From Enterocola sp045654205 (GTDB taxonomy: Bacteria > Bacteroidota > Bacteroidia > Bacteroidales > Paludibacteraceae): 64,000 nucleotides of DNA. The position numbers and the translations under genes were made by a program. Below, one piece after another: positions 1 through 7,506 of the stretch (position 1 is the first letter of the stretch; the number at the start of each line of letters is the position of its first letter). The notes beneath the pieces were generated by a model that saw nothing but the letters and a program-made list of their open reading frames with translations, searched no databases and was not told where the DNA came from. The DNA lies in assembly GCA_045654205.1 (NCBI GenBank), contig JAZOMZ010000028.1, positions 62,001-126,000 of the forward strand, in the 5' to 3' direction.

Positions 1-1557
1 ATTTTTGTCGAAATAGATATAATTTTTCAAACCTTGCCAGCCTGCTCCTAGTTTTATGCTACAATATTTATAAGGAATGGCAATTTCGCCGTAGCCTCTA
101 GCTGACCATGTGTTATTAAAATGATTTTCCCAGATAAAATGGTTTGAATAATAATGTTCTGTGAAGTAACTTGGATTGGTACTTTTTAGGTGACCTAATG
201 CAGAAATGTGAAGATTTAGGTCATCTTTTAGTTTAATTTTAGTACTGAAGTCACCAGAAATATCAAATGCCATTCGGTTGTCTCTGCCTAGAACTAGTAC
301 TTTGCCTAAAACTCCGTATTGGGTGTTGCCTTTGCGTTTGAATAATTCTCCACCCACAGATACTAGGGCTTGGTTATGAACTCTGCACAATGTGTCTAAG
401 CCAATGCCTAGCAATGGGTTTGTACCGTCTAAAGGAACATAGATGGAATCCATTACTTGCATTCTGTTTTGTTCAAAGTCTGCCTCTACAAATGCTCTAA
501 GGCTAAATAGCATCCATTTTTTATACCCTTCGTTGAAGGTAATTGATACTACATTTTTAAAGAAATGTTGTGAACAGGTGTCTTTTGATGCAGTGTTTGA
601 ATAGTAATTGTTATCATAGAAACCACTACTCATACTTCTTTCGTAGTATTTCTTTCTGCTATACTCATATTTGGTTGTATAACCAATGGTCATAAGTGGC
701 ACAAAATCTTTCTTTTCAGAATCGTTTGGATCTACTCTTTCCTCGCCAATATTGTATTGTTGGTTTACCCAAAAATAGAATGAGTTGTATTCAGACCATG
801 TGTTAGAAAGTCTTACAGGAATATTCTCTGTGTCATCAACAGTTCTTATAAGACTATCGTTTAACAAGCCTCCGTTTTCAAATTGCTTGTAGTTGTTTAG
901 TCCTGCTAGGAAATAGATTGAGTATTTTTTGCTTCTGTAACTACCGTTTAGATAACCATTTAGGTCGTCTGTAGATTGATTGAAATATGAACCACGACCA
1001 TATTTATAGTCGGCAAAGATGCCAAAGTTGAGCTTGCTTGTGGCATTCATAGAAAGACCAGCTGTTAGGTGGTCTTCTTCTAGGTCTGTAAGACCTCCCG
1101 ACATATATGAAATATTGCTATATGGGCGTTTTGTATTGTAGAAAAACGCATCGCTTGCGCCAATATATTGGTCGTAAAATGTGTGTTTAAAAAGGAAGTC
1201 ACCTGTATAGTCAGTCTCTTTTCTTTGGTAGAAAATAGCAGACTGGCTAGGTTGACCAAGGTTTCCAAGCCATTCGCTTGCTATGGTATTTCTATAAACA
1301 GGTGTGTTGTATTCTTGGAAATTTAGTGTTGCAGTGTCAGGTGAGCATTGTGTTTCGTCGCCGAAATCTTCAGATACTTTCCATGCAATGGTGCCTTCGC
1401 CTGCTTTTGCAGGTTTACGCATAAAGAAGTTTTCTTTTTTGGTGGAGTCTTTTTTAGCTTCTAAATTGTCTGTGGAAGAACTTATATTAGATTCCTGAGC
1501 TAGAACAAGTCCTGCGCAAAAAAGAAAAACTATAAGTATGTATCTGCTCAATTTCAC
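1..1557 (-). CDS. Putative outer-membrane porin (Porin_10-like), 3' end cut by window edge
   Basis: An open frame of 519 codons runs on the minus strand from 1557 to the window edge without a stop, so the C-terminus is missing. The N-terminus is a clear signal peptide (KLSRYILIVFLFCAGLVLA, then QE). The rest is rich in Tyr, Asn and Phe in alternating polar/aromatic strands, typical of an outer-membrane beta-barrel. I recognise the layout as the Bacteroidetes 'putative porin' family (PF14121-like) but cannot confirm it. The frame has an in-frame TAA just upstream, so the start is GTG at 1557 or TTG at 1551; there is no ATG. A TAAATTTG promoter box ends four bases before the GTG. It is divergent from nothing: the next gene upstream, tgt, is on the same strand. 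Confidence 0.72.
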   Translation of the reverse strand, partial: MKLSRYILIVFLFCAGLVLAQESNISSSTDNLEAKKDSTKKENFFMRKPAKAGEGTIAWKVSEDFGDETQCSPDTATLNFQEYNTPVYRNTIASEWLGNLGQPSQSAIFYQRKETDYTGDFLFKHTFYDQYIGASDAFFYNTKRPYSNISYMSGGLTDLEEDHLTAGLSMNATSKLNFGIFADYKYGRGSYFNQSTDDLNGYLNGSYRSKKYSIYFLAGLNNYKQFENGGLLNDSLIRTVDDTENIPVRLSNTWSEYNSFYFWVNQQYNIGEERVDPNDSEKKDFVPLMTIGYTTKYEYSRKKYYERSMSSGFYDNNYYSNTASKDTCSQHFFKNVVSITFNEGYKKWMLFSLRAFVEADFEQNRMQVMDSIYVPLDGTNPLLGIGLDTLCRVHNQALVSVGGELFKRKGNTQYGVLGKVLVLGRDNRMAFDISGDFSTKIKLKDDLNLHISALGHLKSTNPSYFTEHYYSNHFIWENHFNNTWSARGYGEIAIPYKYCSIKLGAGWQGLKNYIYFDKN

Positions 1558-1561
1558 TATG

Positions 1562-1569
1562 CAAATTTA
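1562..1569 (-). promoter_or_regulatory. Bacteroidetes -7 promoter box (TAAATTTG) for the porin
   Basis: Read on the minus strand this is TAAATTTG, matching TAnnTTTG. Only four bases separate it from the GTG at 1557, so the transcript would begin at or next to the start codon. No TTTG -33 box is seen at the expected distance. Confidence 0.4.
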
Positions 1570-1587
1570 CAACTAAATTTTCAAATA

Positions 1588-2718
1588 TTAAATACGTGTC
1601 ATTAGAGTAGGTAGGATAGACGCCTTCCAAGTGCTAAAATCACCTTTAATTATATGTGCTCTGGCCTCTTGTGTTAACCAAACGTAAAATGCAAGGTTGT
1701 GAATAGAAGCAATTTGCATACCAAGTAGTTCGTCAGCCATGATAAGGTGACGAAGATATGCTTTGCTATATACTCTATCTACTATGCTTGGTCCGTCTGG
1801 GTCGATAGGAGAGAAGTCGTTTGCCCATTTTTTGTTGTGCATGTTCATGGTGCCATTTTTGGTAAATAGCATACCATTTCTGCCGTTGCGGGTAGGCATT
1901 ACGCAGTCGAACATATCCACACCACGTTCTATACCTTCTAGTAGGTTGGCAGGTGTGCCCACACCCATTAGGTAACGAGGTTTGTCTTTTGGAAGAATGG
2001 CATTTACCACTTCTATCATTTCATACATTTTTTCTGTTGGTTCGCCCACTGCAAGACCGCCAATAGCATTGCCCTCGCATTCTTGCGAAGCAATAAATTC
2101 TGCTGATTGTTTGCGTAGATCTGGGTAAACACAACCTTGAACTATAGGGAAAAATGTTTGGTTGTAACCATAAACTGGGTCTGTGTTTTTGAAGTGTTCC
2201 CAACCTCTCACAAGCCATCTATGAGTCATTTCCATAGATTTTTTTGCGTAGTCGTAGTTGGCATTGCCTGGGGTGCATTCGTCTAGTGCCATAATAATGT
2301 CGGCACCTATAATGCGTTGAGTTTCAACTACATTTTCTGGAGTGAAAAGGTGTTTTGAACCATCTATATGAGAAGCAAAAGTAACGCCTTCTTCTTTTAG
2401 TTTGCGTGTGCCAGAAAGTGAGAATACTTGGAAACCACCACTATCGGTAAGGATAGGTTTGTCCCATGAATTGAATTTGTGCAGACCTCCTGCTTGTTTT
2501 AGTACTTCTAGCCCCGGGCGAAGGTATAAGTGATAGGTGTTGCCAAGGATGATTTGAGCCTTGATGTCGTCTCTAAGTTCGTGAGCGTGCACACCTTTTA
2601 CCGAACCTACTGTGCCTACTGGCATAAAAATAGGGGTAAGAATTTCGCCGTGGTCGGTGGTGATTTTACCAGCACGGGCGTTGGTTTTAGGGTCTGTATA
2701 TTGCAAATCAAACTTCAT
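1588..2718 (-). CDS. tgt: tRNA-guanine transglycosylase (queuine/preQ1 insertion)
   Basis: Exchanges guanine at position 34 of GUN-anticodon tRNAs for preQ1, a step in queuosine modification. The 376-residue protein shows the family's ILTDSGGFQVFSL substrate motif near residue 90, the VQGC and GGLAVGE segments, and the FDCVMPTRNGRNG segment holding the catalytic Asp. ATG at 2718 is preferred over TTG at 2724. It overlaps the end of mtaB by 11 bases, so the two are probably translationally coupled. The C-terminal zinc site of classical bacterial Tgt (CxCxxC before the IHN histidine) is replaced by a stretch with no Cys (PIDPDGPSIVDRVYSKAY). I believe this is common in Bacteroidetes, but state that from memory. 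Confidence 0.95.
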   Translation of the reverse strand: MKFDLQYTDPKTNARAGKITTDHGEILTPIFMPVGTVGSVKGVHAHELRDDIKAQIILGNTYHLYLRPGLEVLKQAGGLHKFNSWDKPILTDSGGFQVFSLSGTRKLKEEGVTFASHIDGSKHLFTPENVVETQRIIGADIIMALDECTPGNANYDYAKKSMEMTHRWLVRGWEHFKNTDPVYGYNQTFFPIVQGCVYPDLRKQSAEFIASQECEGNAIGGLAVGEPTEKMYEMIEVVNAILPKDKPRYLMGVGTPANLLEGIERGVDMFDCVMPTRNGRNGMLFTKNGTMNMHNKKWANDFSPIDPDGPSIVDRVYSKAYLRHLIMADELLGMQIASIHNLAFYVWLTQEARAHIIKGDFSTWKASILPTLMTRI

Positions 2719-3970
2719 AGTCAAACATATTTTCGTTTAGTGTAATATCTTCTATTTGGTTAATTTTTTTAGCATTGAAAGGGCATTGTACCTTTACATA
2801 ATTCTCGGTGAAACCGCACATTTTTCCACTTTTATTGGTAGACTCCCACAGTACTCTGCGCTTTGTGCCAATTTGTGATTTGTAGAAGGTTTTAAGTTTT
2901 TCTTCTGATAGCGGAAGCATAATGCTCATTCTGCGTTTTTTCTCGGTTTCTTCCACTTTGTATGGGATTTTTAGCGCCATTGTGCCAGCTCTTTCTGAGT
3001 ATGGGAACACGTGAAGTTGCGACACAGGCAAACTGCTAATAAAGTTTCTAGACTCTTCAAAAAGCTCTGGAGTTTCGCCTCGCATACCCACAATCATATC
3101 CACTCCGATAAATGCATCTGGTATCAACTCTTTTATTTTCAGCACTTTATTTTTGAAAAGTTCACTATCGTAGTGGCGACGCATTAGCTTAAGTACCTCG
3201 TCGCTACCGCATTGTAGTGGAATGTGGAAGTGTGGTGCAAAGCGTTTACTTTTTGCTACAAATTCTATAATTTCGTCGGTAAGGAGGTCTGGTTCAATAG
3301 ATGAAATTCTAAATCTTTCCACTTCCGTTACCTCGTCAAGTGCTTTAACAAGGTCCACAAATTTTTCGCCTGTGCTTTTGCCAAAATCGCCTATATTTAC
3401 ACCTGTTAGGATGATTTCTTTGCCACCTTCACTAGCAATTTTTTCTGCATTGCGCACAATTTCTTCTATACTGCCGTTGCGGCTTCTGCCACGGGCAAAC
3501 GGTATGGCACAGTAGCTACAAAAGTAGTCACATCCGTCTTGCACTTTTAGGAAATGGCGGGTGCGGTCTTCGTGAGAGTAACAACCATAAAATGGTGTCA
3601 TTTTCTTGGTTTCACTCACTACAGGGGCGGTGTCTTGGGTTTTAAGCTTTTCTGGAATTATAAATTTGTCGTTTGCACCCAAAACCAAATCTACACCTTC
3701 TATAGCTGCAAGTCTTTCAGAGGCCAATTGGGCATAACAGCCTGTAACAATAAGGAATGCTTTTGGGTTTTCTCTTATTATTCTATTTATTGCGCTGCGA
3801 CATTTTTTGTCGGCGTTGTCTGTTACTGTGCAGGTATTTACTATGCAAACATCGGCTTTTTCGTTGGCTTTAGCCTTTACAAAACCATTTTCTATAAGCA
3901 TTTTGCCTATAGAAGAAGACTCTGCAAAGTTTAGCTTGCAACCCAATGTGTAAAATCGAAAAGTACTCAA
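2708..3970 (-). CDS. mtaB: tRNA t6A37 methylthiotransferase MtaB (radical SAM)
   Basis: Adds a methylthio group to t6A at position 37 of ANN-decoding tRNAs. The 420-residue protein has the three N-terminal UPF0004 cysteines (TLGCKLN, VNTCTVTDNADKKC, VTGCYAQ), the radical-SAM cluster CDYFCSYC, and a C-terminal TRAM-like segment. Length and motifs fit MtaB rather than MiaB or RimO. No ATG is available upstream: the frame begins with TTG at 3970 (then AGT ACT TTT), just before the essential TLGC motif, so a TTG start is well supported. A 76-bp palindromic repeat begins 24 bp upstream. It is followed by tgt in the same transcript, so both encode anticodon-loop modification enzymes. Confidence 0.93.
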   Translation of the reverse strand: MSTFRFYTLGCKLNFAESSSIGKMLIENGFVKAKANEKADVCIVNTCTVTDNADKKCRSAINRIIRENPKAFLIVTGCYAQLASERLAAIEGVDLVLGANDKFIIPEKLKTQDTAPVVSETKKMTPFYGCYSHEDRTRHFLKVQDGCDYFCSYCAIPFARGRSRNGSIEEIVRNAEKIASEGGKEIILTGVNIGDFGKSTGEKFVDLVKALDEVTEVERFRISSIEPDLLTDEIIEFVAKSKRFAPHFHIPLQCGSDEVLKLMRRHYDSELFKNKVLKIKELIPDAFIGVDMIVGMRGETPELFEESRNFISSLPVSQLHVFPYSERAGTMALKIPYKVEETEKKRRMSIMLPLSEEKLKTFYKSQIGTKRRVLWESTNKSGKMCGFTENYVKVQCPFNAKKINQIEDITLNENMFDYEV

Positions 3971-3993
3971 TATGTTTAGTTGTTTAGTAAAAT

Positions 3994-4069
3994 CGGGCCC
4001 TTCGACAGGCTCAGGGACCGATTTTGTGTATACTTGTTTACTCGGTCACTGAGCTTGTCGAAGTGCCCG
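3994..4069. repeat. REP-like palindrome, copy 1 of 3
   Basis: Two 28-base arms (3994-4021 and 4042-4069) are inverted copies with 25 of 28 positions matching, separated by a 20-base AT-rich loop. The core is CTTCGACAGGCTCAG / CTGAGCTTGTCGAAG, a palindrome I recognise as recurring between genes in many bacterial genomes. Related half-elements occur at 42541 and 49325. The copy lies between mtaB and the PAP2 gene and overlaps the 3' end of the latter, whose stop codon sits in the loop. It could fold as a transcript hairpin, but there is no T-tract typical of a terminator. Confidence 0.85.
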
Positions 4070-4724
4070 AGTAATTTATTTTTATCAACCTATAGCTCCC
4101 TCTCTCTTTATAGTACACAATCACGTATGTTATCACTGTGGAAATCATACCGATAAGTGAACCGAAAAGCACGTCAGCAAGGAAGTGCTGTGAAAGGTAT
4201 ATGCGAGAAAAACCTGTTACAAATGCAAATATAATCAGAAAGATTTGTAAAAATCTGTATCGATATGGCAGTATGGCTGCTATACCTGCCAAAAATACAA
4301 ATACACACGAGGTGTGACCACTTGGGAAAGAGTTGAATGCGTCCCAAATATGCACTCCCTCCACTGTAGGAGGCAGGTCGATACCCAAACTATTGAATAG
4401 TGTAAGTGGGCGAGGGTGAGCGCATGTGTATTTGAAAATTTGTGTTATTAGCGAGCAAATGCCTTGTCCTAGAAGCAGGAAGAAACCCTCTCTAAGGTTG
4501 AATAGCATAAAAATACCAATAAAAATAAATGGCAAGTTGCCCCCAAACTCTGTGATGTATTTGAAGAATGTGTCCCAAAATGGTGTGTGAAAAGAGTTTA
4601 ATTCAATATGTGTTTCCACTTGTCCGCCTGTGAAACTATATGTCACACCAATAGCCCAAATTATCAAAAAACTAACCCACAGAATAAGGTTTTCTTTGTA
4701 ATATTTCGCTAAAACTTTGTTCAT
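4038..4724 (-). CDS. PAP2-family membrane phosphatase
   Basis: An integral-membrane phosphatase of the PAP2 superfamily, acting on lipid phosphates such as phosphatidic acid, phosphatidylglycerophosphate or undecaprenyl pyrophosphate; the substrate cannot be told from sequence. Of 228 residues, about six hydrophobic segments are visible. The motifs are CAHPRPLTLF, SFPSGHTS (catalytic His) and SRIYLSQHFLADV (nucleophile His). The last ~11 residues (YSGTSTSSVTE) are encoded by the palindromic repeat and look like an acquired tail. A TATCTTTG box ends four bases before the ATG. The next minus-strand gene upstream is the DUF454 gene, 20 bp away. Confidence 0.88.
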   Translation of the reverse strand: MNKVLAKYYKENLILWVSFLIIWAIGVTYSFTGGQVETHIELNSFHTPFWDTFFKYITEFGGNLPFIFIGIFMLFNLREGFFLLLGQGICSLITQIFKYTCAHPRPLTLFNSLGIDLPPTVEGVHIWDAFNSFPSGHTSCVFVFLAGIAAILPYRYRFLQIFLIIFAFVTGFSRIYLSQHFLADVLFGSLIGMISTVITYVIVYYKERGSYRLIKINYSGTSTSSVTE

Positions 4725-4728
4725 TCTG

Positions 4729-4736
4729 CAAAGATA
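4729..4736 (-). promoter_or_regulatory. Bacteroidetes -7 box (TATCTTTG) for the PAP2 gene
   Basis: Matches TAnnTTTG on the minus strand. It lies four bases from the ATG at 4724, predicting a leaderless or nearly leaderless transcript. It falls in the 19-base gap after the DUF454 gene, so PAP2 may have its own start as well as read-through. Confidence 0.4.
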
Positions 4737-4743
4737 GTGAATT

Positions 4744-5109
4744 TTATCGTTTAGGTTGGCTAGGATATGATAAAATATGCCATGTTACGCCCACGGCAAT
4801 GCCTAAAAGTAGCAATCTTACCCACAAGATAGAAACAAAAATGCACGAAATGCAAATTGTAATCCAAAGCATACTTATAGAATACACTTTTATGCGCACA
4901 GGTATGCATTTGTTTTCTTGAAAATTCTTGATATAAGGGCCCAAGTGTTTGCTTTTAAGTAGGCGTTTGTGCCAGTTTGGAGCACTTCTGAAGTAGCAAT
5001 AAGCTGTTAAAAGTAGGAACGGAGTAGTGGGAAGTATAGGGAGAAAAATACCTAGAATTCCAAGTGTAAGTGATATTGTTCCTGCTATTCGAAGAAGTAA
5101 TTTTAACAT
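4744..5109 (-). CDS. DUF454 (YbaN-like) inner-membrane protein
   Basis: A 121-residue protein with an N-terminal hydrophobic segment carrying LGIFLPILPTTPFLLLTAYCYFR cut here into its hallmark parts: the GxxLPxLPTTPF core and the S-P-x-x-H-x-x-L segment (SAPNWHKRLLKSKHLG). Two further transmembrane stretches follow. These features define the DUF454/YbaN family, whose function is unknown. It is upstream of and co-oriented with the PAP2 gene, which suggests an envelope role only by association. A -7 promoter box lies 17 bases before the ATG. Confidence 0.85.
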   Translation of the reverse strand: MLKLLLRIAGTISLTLGILGIFLPILPTTPFLLLTAYCYFRSAPNWHKRLLKSKHLGPYIKNFQENKCIPVRIKVYSISMLWITICISCIFVSILWVRLLLLGIAVGVTWHILSYPSQPKR

Positions 5110-5126
5110 ATAATAAAATTGATGTA

Positions 5127-5134
5127 CAAAAATA
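5127..5134 (-). promoter_or_regulatory. -7 box (TATTTTTG) for the DUF454 gene
   Basis: TAnnTTTG match on the minus strand, 17 bases upstream of the ATG at 5109, leaving an ordinary short leader. The -33 region is not obvious. Confidence 0.45.
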
Positions 5135-5178
5135 ATAAATTTACAATCTTCTCTATATATTATTTAACTTTTTTTTAC

Positions 5179-5186
5179 TATCTTTG
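5179..5186 (+). promoter_or_regulatory. -7 box (TATCTTTG) of the pigment operon
   Basis: TATCTTTG followed by GCC lies 48 bases before the ATG of the lyase gene, leaving a leader of roughly 45 bases. The upstream -33 region is a run of T and A without a clean TTTG. It is the only convincing promoter I see before the 19 tightly packed plus-strand genes, so it probably drives the whole cluster. Confidence 0.55.
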
Positions 5187-5234
5187 CCATTTTGAGAGAA
5201 TAGGTTAAATTATTGAAAATCAGAAGCGGAAAAG

Positions 5235-6764
5235 ATGTCTGTTAATTCTAGTAAATTAATAAATAACGAACTGCAACTACAAGATATTCAGTCAATTGTA
5301 GAGGGAGAAGCGAGGGTTGAAATTTCTGAGGAGCGTAGAAGGGCGATAGATGAATGTTTTAGTTTTTTGGAGTCGTTTTCAAAAGATAAAGTGATATATG
5401 GCATTAATACGGGCTTTGGACCAATGGCGCAATGGCGTATTGATGACAAAAATTTGAATGAACTTCAATATAATATCATTCGTAGTCACTCTACAGGTGC
5501 TGGTGAACCTCTATCAGAAAAATGTGTGCGTGCGGCTATGCTTGCACGTTTGATGACTTTTGTTCAAGCGCATTCAGGGGTTAATATTCAAACTTGTGAT
5601 TTGTTAGTTGAATTTTTGAATCGTGGCATTTATCCTGTTATTCCACAACATGGCAGTGTAGGTGCTAGTGGAGACTTGGTGCAACTAGCTCATATCGCTC
5701 TTGCTCTTATTGGAGAGGGAGAAGTCTTTTACAAGGGCGAACGCAGAAATACATCAGAAGTGTTTGCGGAATTGGGAATGAAGCCTCTGCAAATGTATGT
5801 GAGAGAGGGTCTTGCTGTAACAAATGGAACAGCAGTGATGACTGGAATTGGTTTTGTAAACTTATTCAACGTGAAACGTTTACTAAACATCTCGCTTAAG
5901 GCTTCTGTTTTGATGAATGAGATTGCTTCGTCATACGACGACTTGATGTCTGAAGTATTGAATGGAGTAAAAAGACACAATGGTCAACGAGTGGTGGCTG
6001 CTAAGATGAGAGAAATTTCATCTGGTAGTGAAATGTTGCTTAGTAGAGAAAAAGAACTTTATCATAAGAGTGAGGAAGATGTGTTTGAGCATAAAGTGCA
6101 ACCATATTACTCACTTCGTTGTATTCCACAAATTTTGGGTCCAGTTTGGGATGCTGTGGAAAATGTAGAAAAAGTGCTTGTTGGTGAGATAAATTCTGCA
6201 AATGACAATCCTATTGTTGATCCAAAAAATAAAACTGTTATTCACGGTGGTAATTTCCATGGTGATTATGTGTCATTTGAGATGGATAAACTCAAAATGG
6301 CCGTTACCAAGATGACAATGCTGGCAGAACGTCAGATGAATTATCTGTTCCACGACCGTATCAATGGCATTTTACCTCCATTTGTAAATTTGGGTGTGTT
6401 AGGACTTAATTACGGATTGCAAGCATCTCAATTTACTGCTACTTCTACCACTGCAGAGTGTCAAACTCTATCAAATCCAATGTATGTGCATTCTATCCCA
6501 AATAACAATGACAATCAAGATATTGTTTCAATGGGAACAAACTCAGCTCTTATTTGTCAAAGAGTAATAGAAAATAGTTATCAAGTGATGGCTATACACA
6601 TGATGGCACTTGCTCAAGCTGTGGATTGTTTGAAGATAGCAAACAAATTGGCTCCAGCAACAAAGGAATTATATAATCAAATAAGAGAAATAGTTCCTGT
6701 TTTTGTGGAAGATACTCCAAAATACAAAGAAATAGAAGCACTAATAAATTGGTTAAAAAAATAA
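5235..6764 (+). CDS. Aromatic amino acid ammonia-lyase, probable tyrosine ammonia-lyase
   Basis: Deaminates an aromatic amino acid, most likely tyrosine to 4-coumarate, supplying the aryl starter of the polyene. The 509-residue protein carries the Ala144-Ser145-Gly146 triad (GASGDLVQ) that cyclises to the MIO cofactor, plus the conserved YGINTGFGP and NPMYVHSIPNNNDNQD segments. The selectivity pair is Ser84-His85 (IIRSHSTG), as in histidine lyases. However, the protein closely resembles, from memory, the flexirubin-associated TAL of Flavobacterium johnsoniae, which has the same SH pair and uses tyrosine. Being first in a ketosynthase cluster also argues for TAL over HutH. Downstream genes follow with gaps of a few bases. 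Confidence 0.88.
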   Translation: MSVNSSKLINNELQLQDIQSIVEGEARVEISEERRRAIDECFSFLESFSKDKVIYGINTGFGPMAQWRIDDKNLNELQYNIIRSHSTGAGEPLSEKCVRAAMLARLMTFVQAHSGVNIQTCDLLVEFLNRGIYPVIPQHGSVGASGDLVQLAHIALALIGEGEVFYKGERRNTSEVFAELGMKPLQMYVREGLAVTNGTAVMTGIGFVNLFNVKRLLNISLKASVLMNEIASSYDDLMSEVLNGVKRHNGQRVVAAKMREISSGSEMLLSREKELYHKSEEDVFEHKVQPYYSLRCIPQILGPVWDAVENVEKVLVGEINSANDNPIVDPKNKTVIHGGNFHGDYVSFEMDKLKMAVTKMTMLAERQMNYLFHDRINGILPPFVNLGVLGLNYGLQASQFTATSTTAECQTLSNPMYVHSIPNNNDNQDIVSMGTNSALICQRVIENSYQVMAIHMMALAQAVDCLKIANKLAPATKELYNQIREIVPVFVEDTPKYKEIEALINWLKK

Positions 6765-6765
6765 T

Positions 6766-7503
6766 ATGAATAAAGTAAAATATGCTTTAGTAACTGGTGC
6801 TAGTAGAGGTATAGGCCGAGCAATTGCTCTTAAATTGGCTAGTCAAGGTTTCTCTATTATCATCAATTATGCATCAAACGCAGAGGCTGCACAAAATACT
6901 TTAAATGATATTGTTGCAGGTGGCGGTAGTGCAGAACTGCTTCCTTTTGATGTGAGTGATAGCAATTCTGTAGAACAAGCATTGAAGGCTTGGGGTGAAA
7001 AGCACGCAAACGAATATATCTCTGTAATTGTTAACAATGCAGGTGTACGTAAAGACAATCTAATGATGTGGATGCCAGGTCAGGATTGGCGTGATGTGCT
7101 TTCAATATCTCTTGATGGTTTCTTTAATGTGACCCAACCACTACTTAAAAATATGCTTGTTAAGAAATGGGGCCGTATTGTAAATGTGGTTTCATTGTCT
7201 GGTATTAAAGGTATGCCTGGTCAAGTGAATTATTCAGCTGCAAAAGGTGGCTTGATTGCGGCAACTAAGGCGTTAGCACAAGAAGTTGCAAAAAAACGTA
7301 TAACAGTTAATGCAGTAGCTCCTGGTTTTGTCAAGAGCGATATGACAGCAGATTTAAACGAAGCAGAGCTTAAAAAACTAGTGCCTGTAGGCCGTTTTGG
7401 AGAACCAGAAGAAGTAGCAGAACTTGTTGCATTTTTGGTTTCTGATGTGGCTGGATATATTACAGGTGAAGTGATTTCAATAAACGGAGGAATTTATACT
7501 TAA
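6766..7503 (+). CDS. 3-oxoacyl-ACP reductase (FabG-like, ApeQ-type)
   Basis: Short-chain dehydrogenase that reduces the beta-keto group after each chain extension. In 245 residues it shows the TGASRGIGRAIA NADPH-binding loop at the N-terminus, the NNAG motif (VNNAGVRKD), a catalytic Ser (VSLSG) and YSAAKGG (Tyr and Lys), and a GEVISINGGIYT C-terminus. It begins one base after the lyase stop codon. In aryl polyene systems the equivalent is ApeQ; the position here between lyase and ketosynthase assigns it to the pigment pathway rather than to housekeeping fatty-acid synthesis. Confidence 0.92.
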   Translation: MNKVKYALVTGASRGIGRAIALKLASQGFSIIINYASNAEAAQNTLNDIVAGGGSAELLPFDVSDSNSVEQALKAWGEKHANEYISVIVNNAGVRKDNLMMWMPGQDWRDVLSISLDGFFNVTQPLLKNMLVKKWGRIVNVVSLSGIKGMPGQVNYSAAKGGLIAATKALAQEVAKKRITVNAVAPGFVKSDMTADLNEAELKKLVPVGRFGEPEEVAELVAFLVSDVAGYITGEVISINGGIYT

Positions 7504-7506
7504 TAT

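Noticed and set aside
3554..3934. Plus-strand open frame of 126 codons
   Set aside because: It lies entirely opposite mtaB, whose radical-SAM motifs are intact, and the translation has no recognisable features.
5235..6764. Histidine utilisation gene hutH
   Set aside because: No hutU, hutI or hutG genes are near, and the gene leads a polyketide-type operon.
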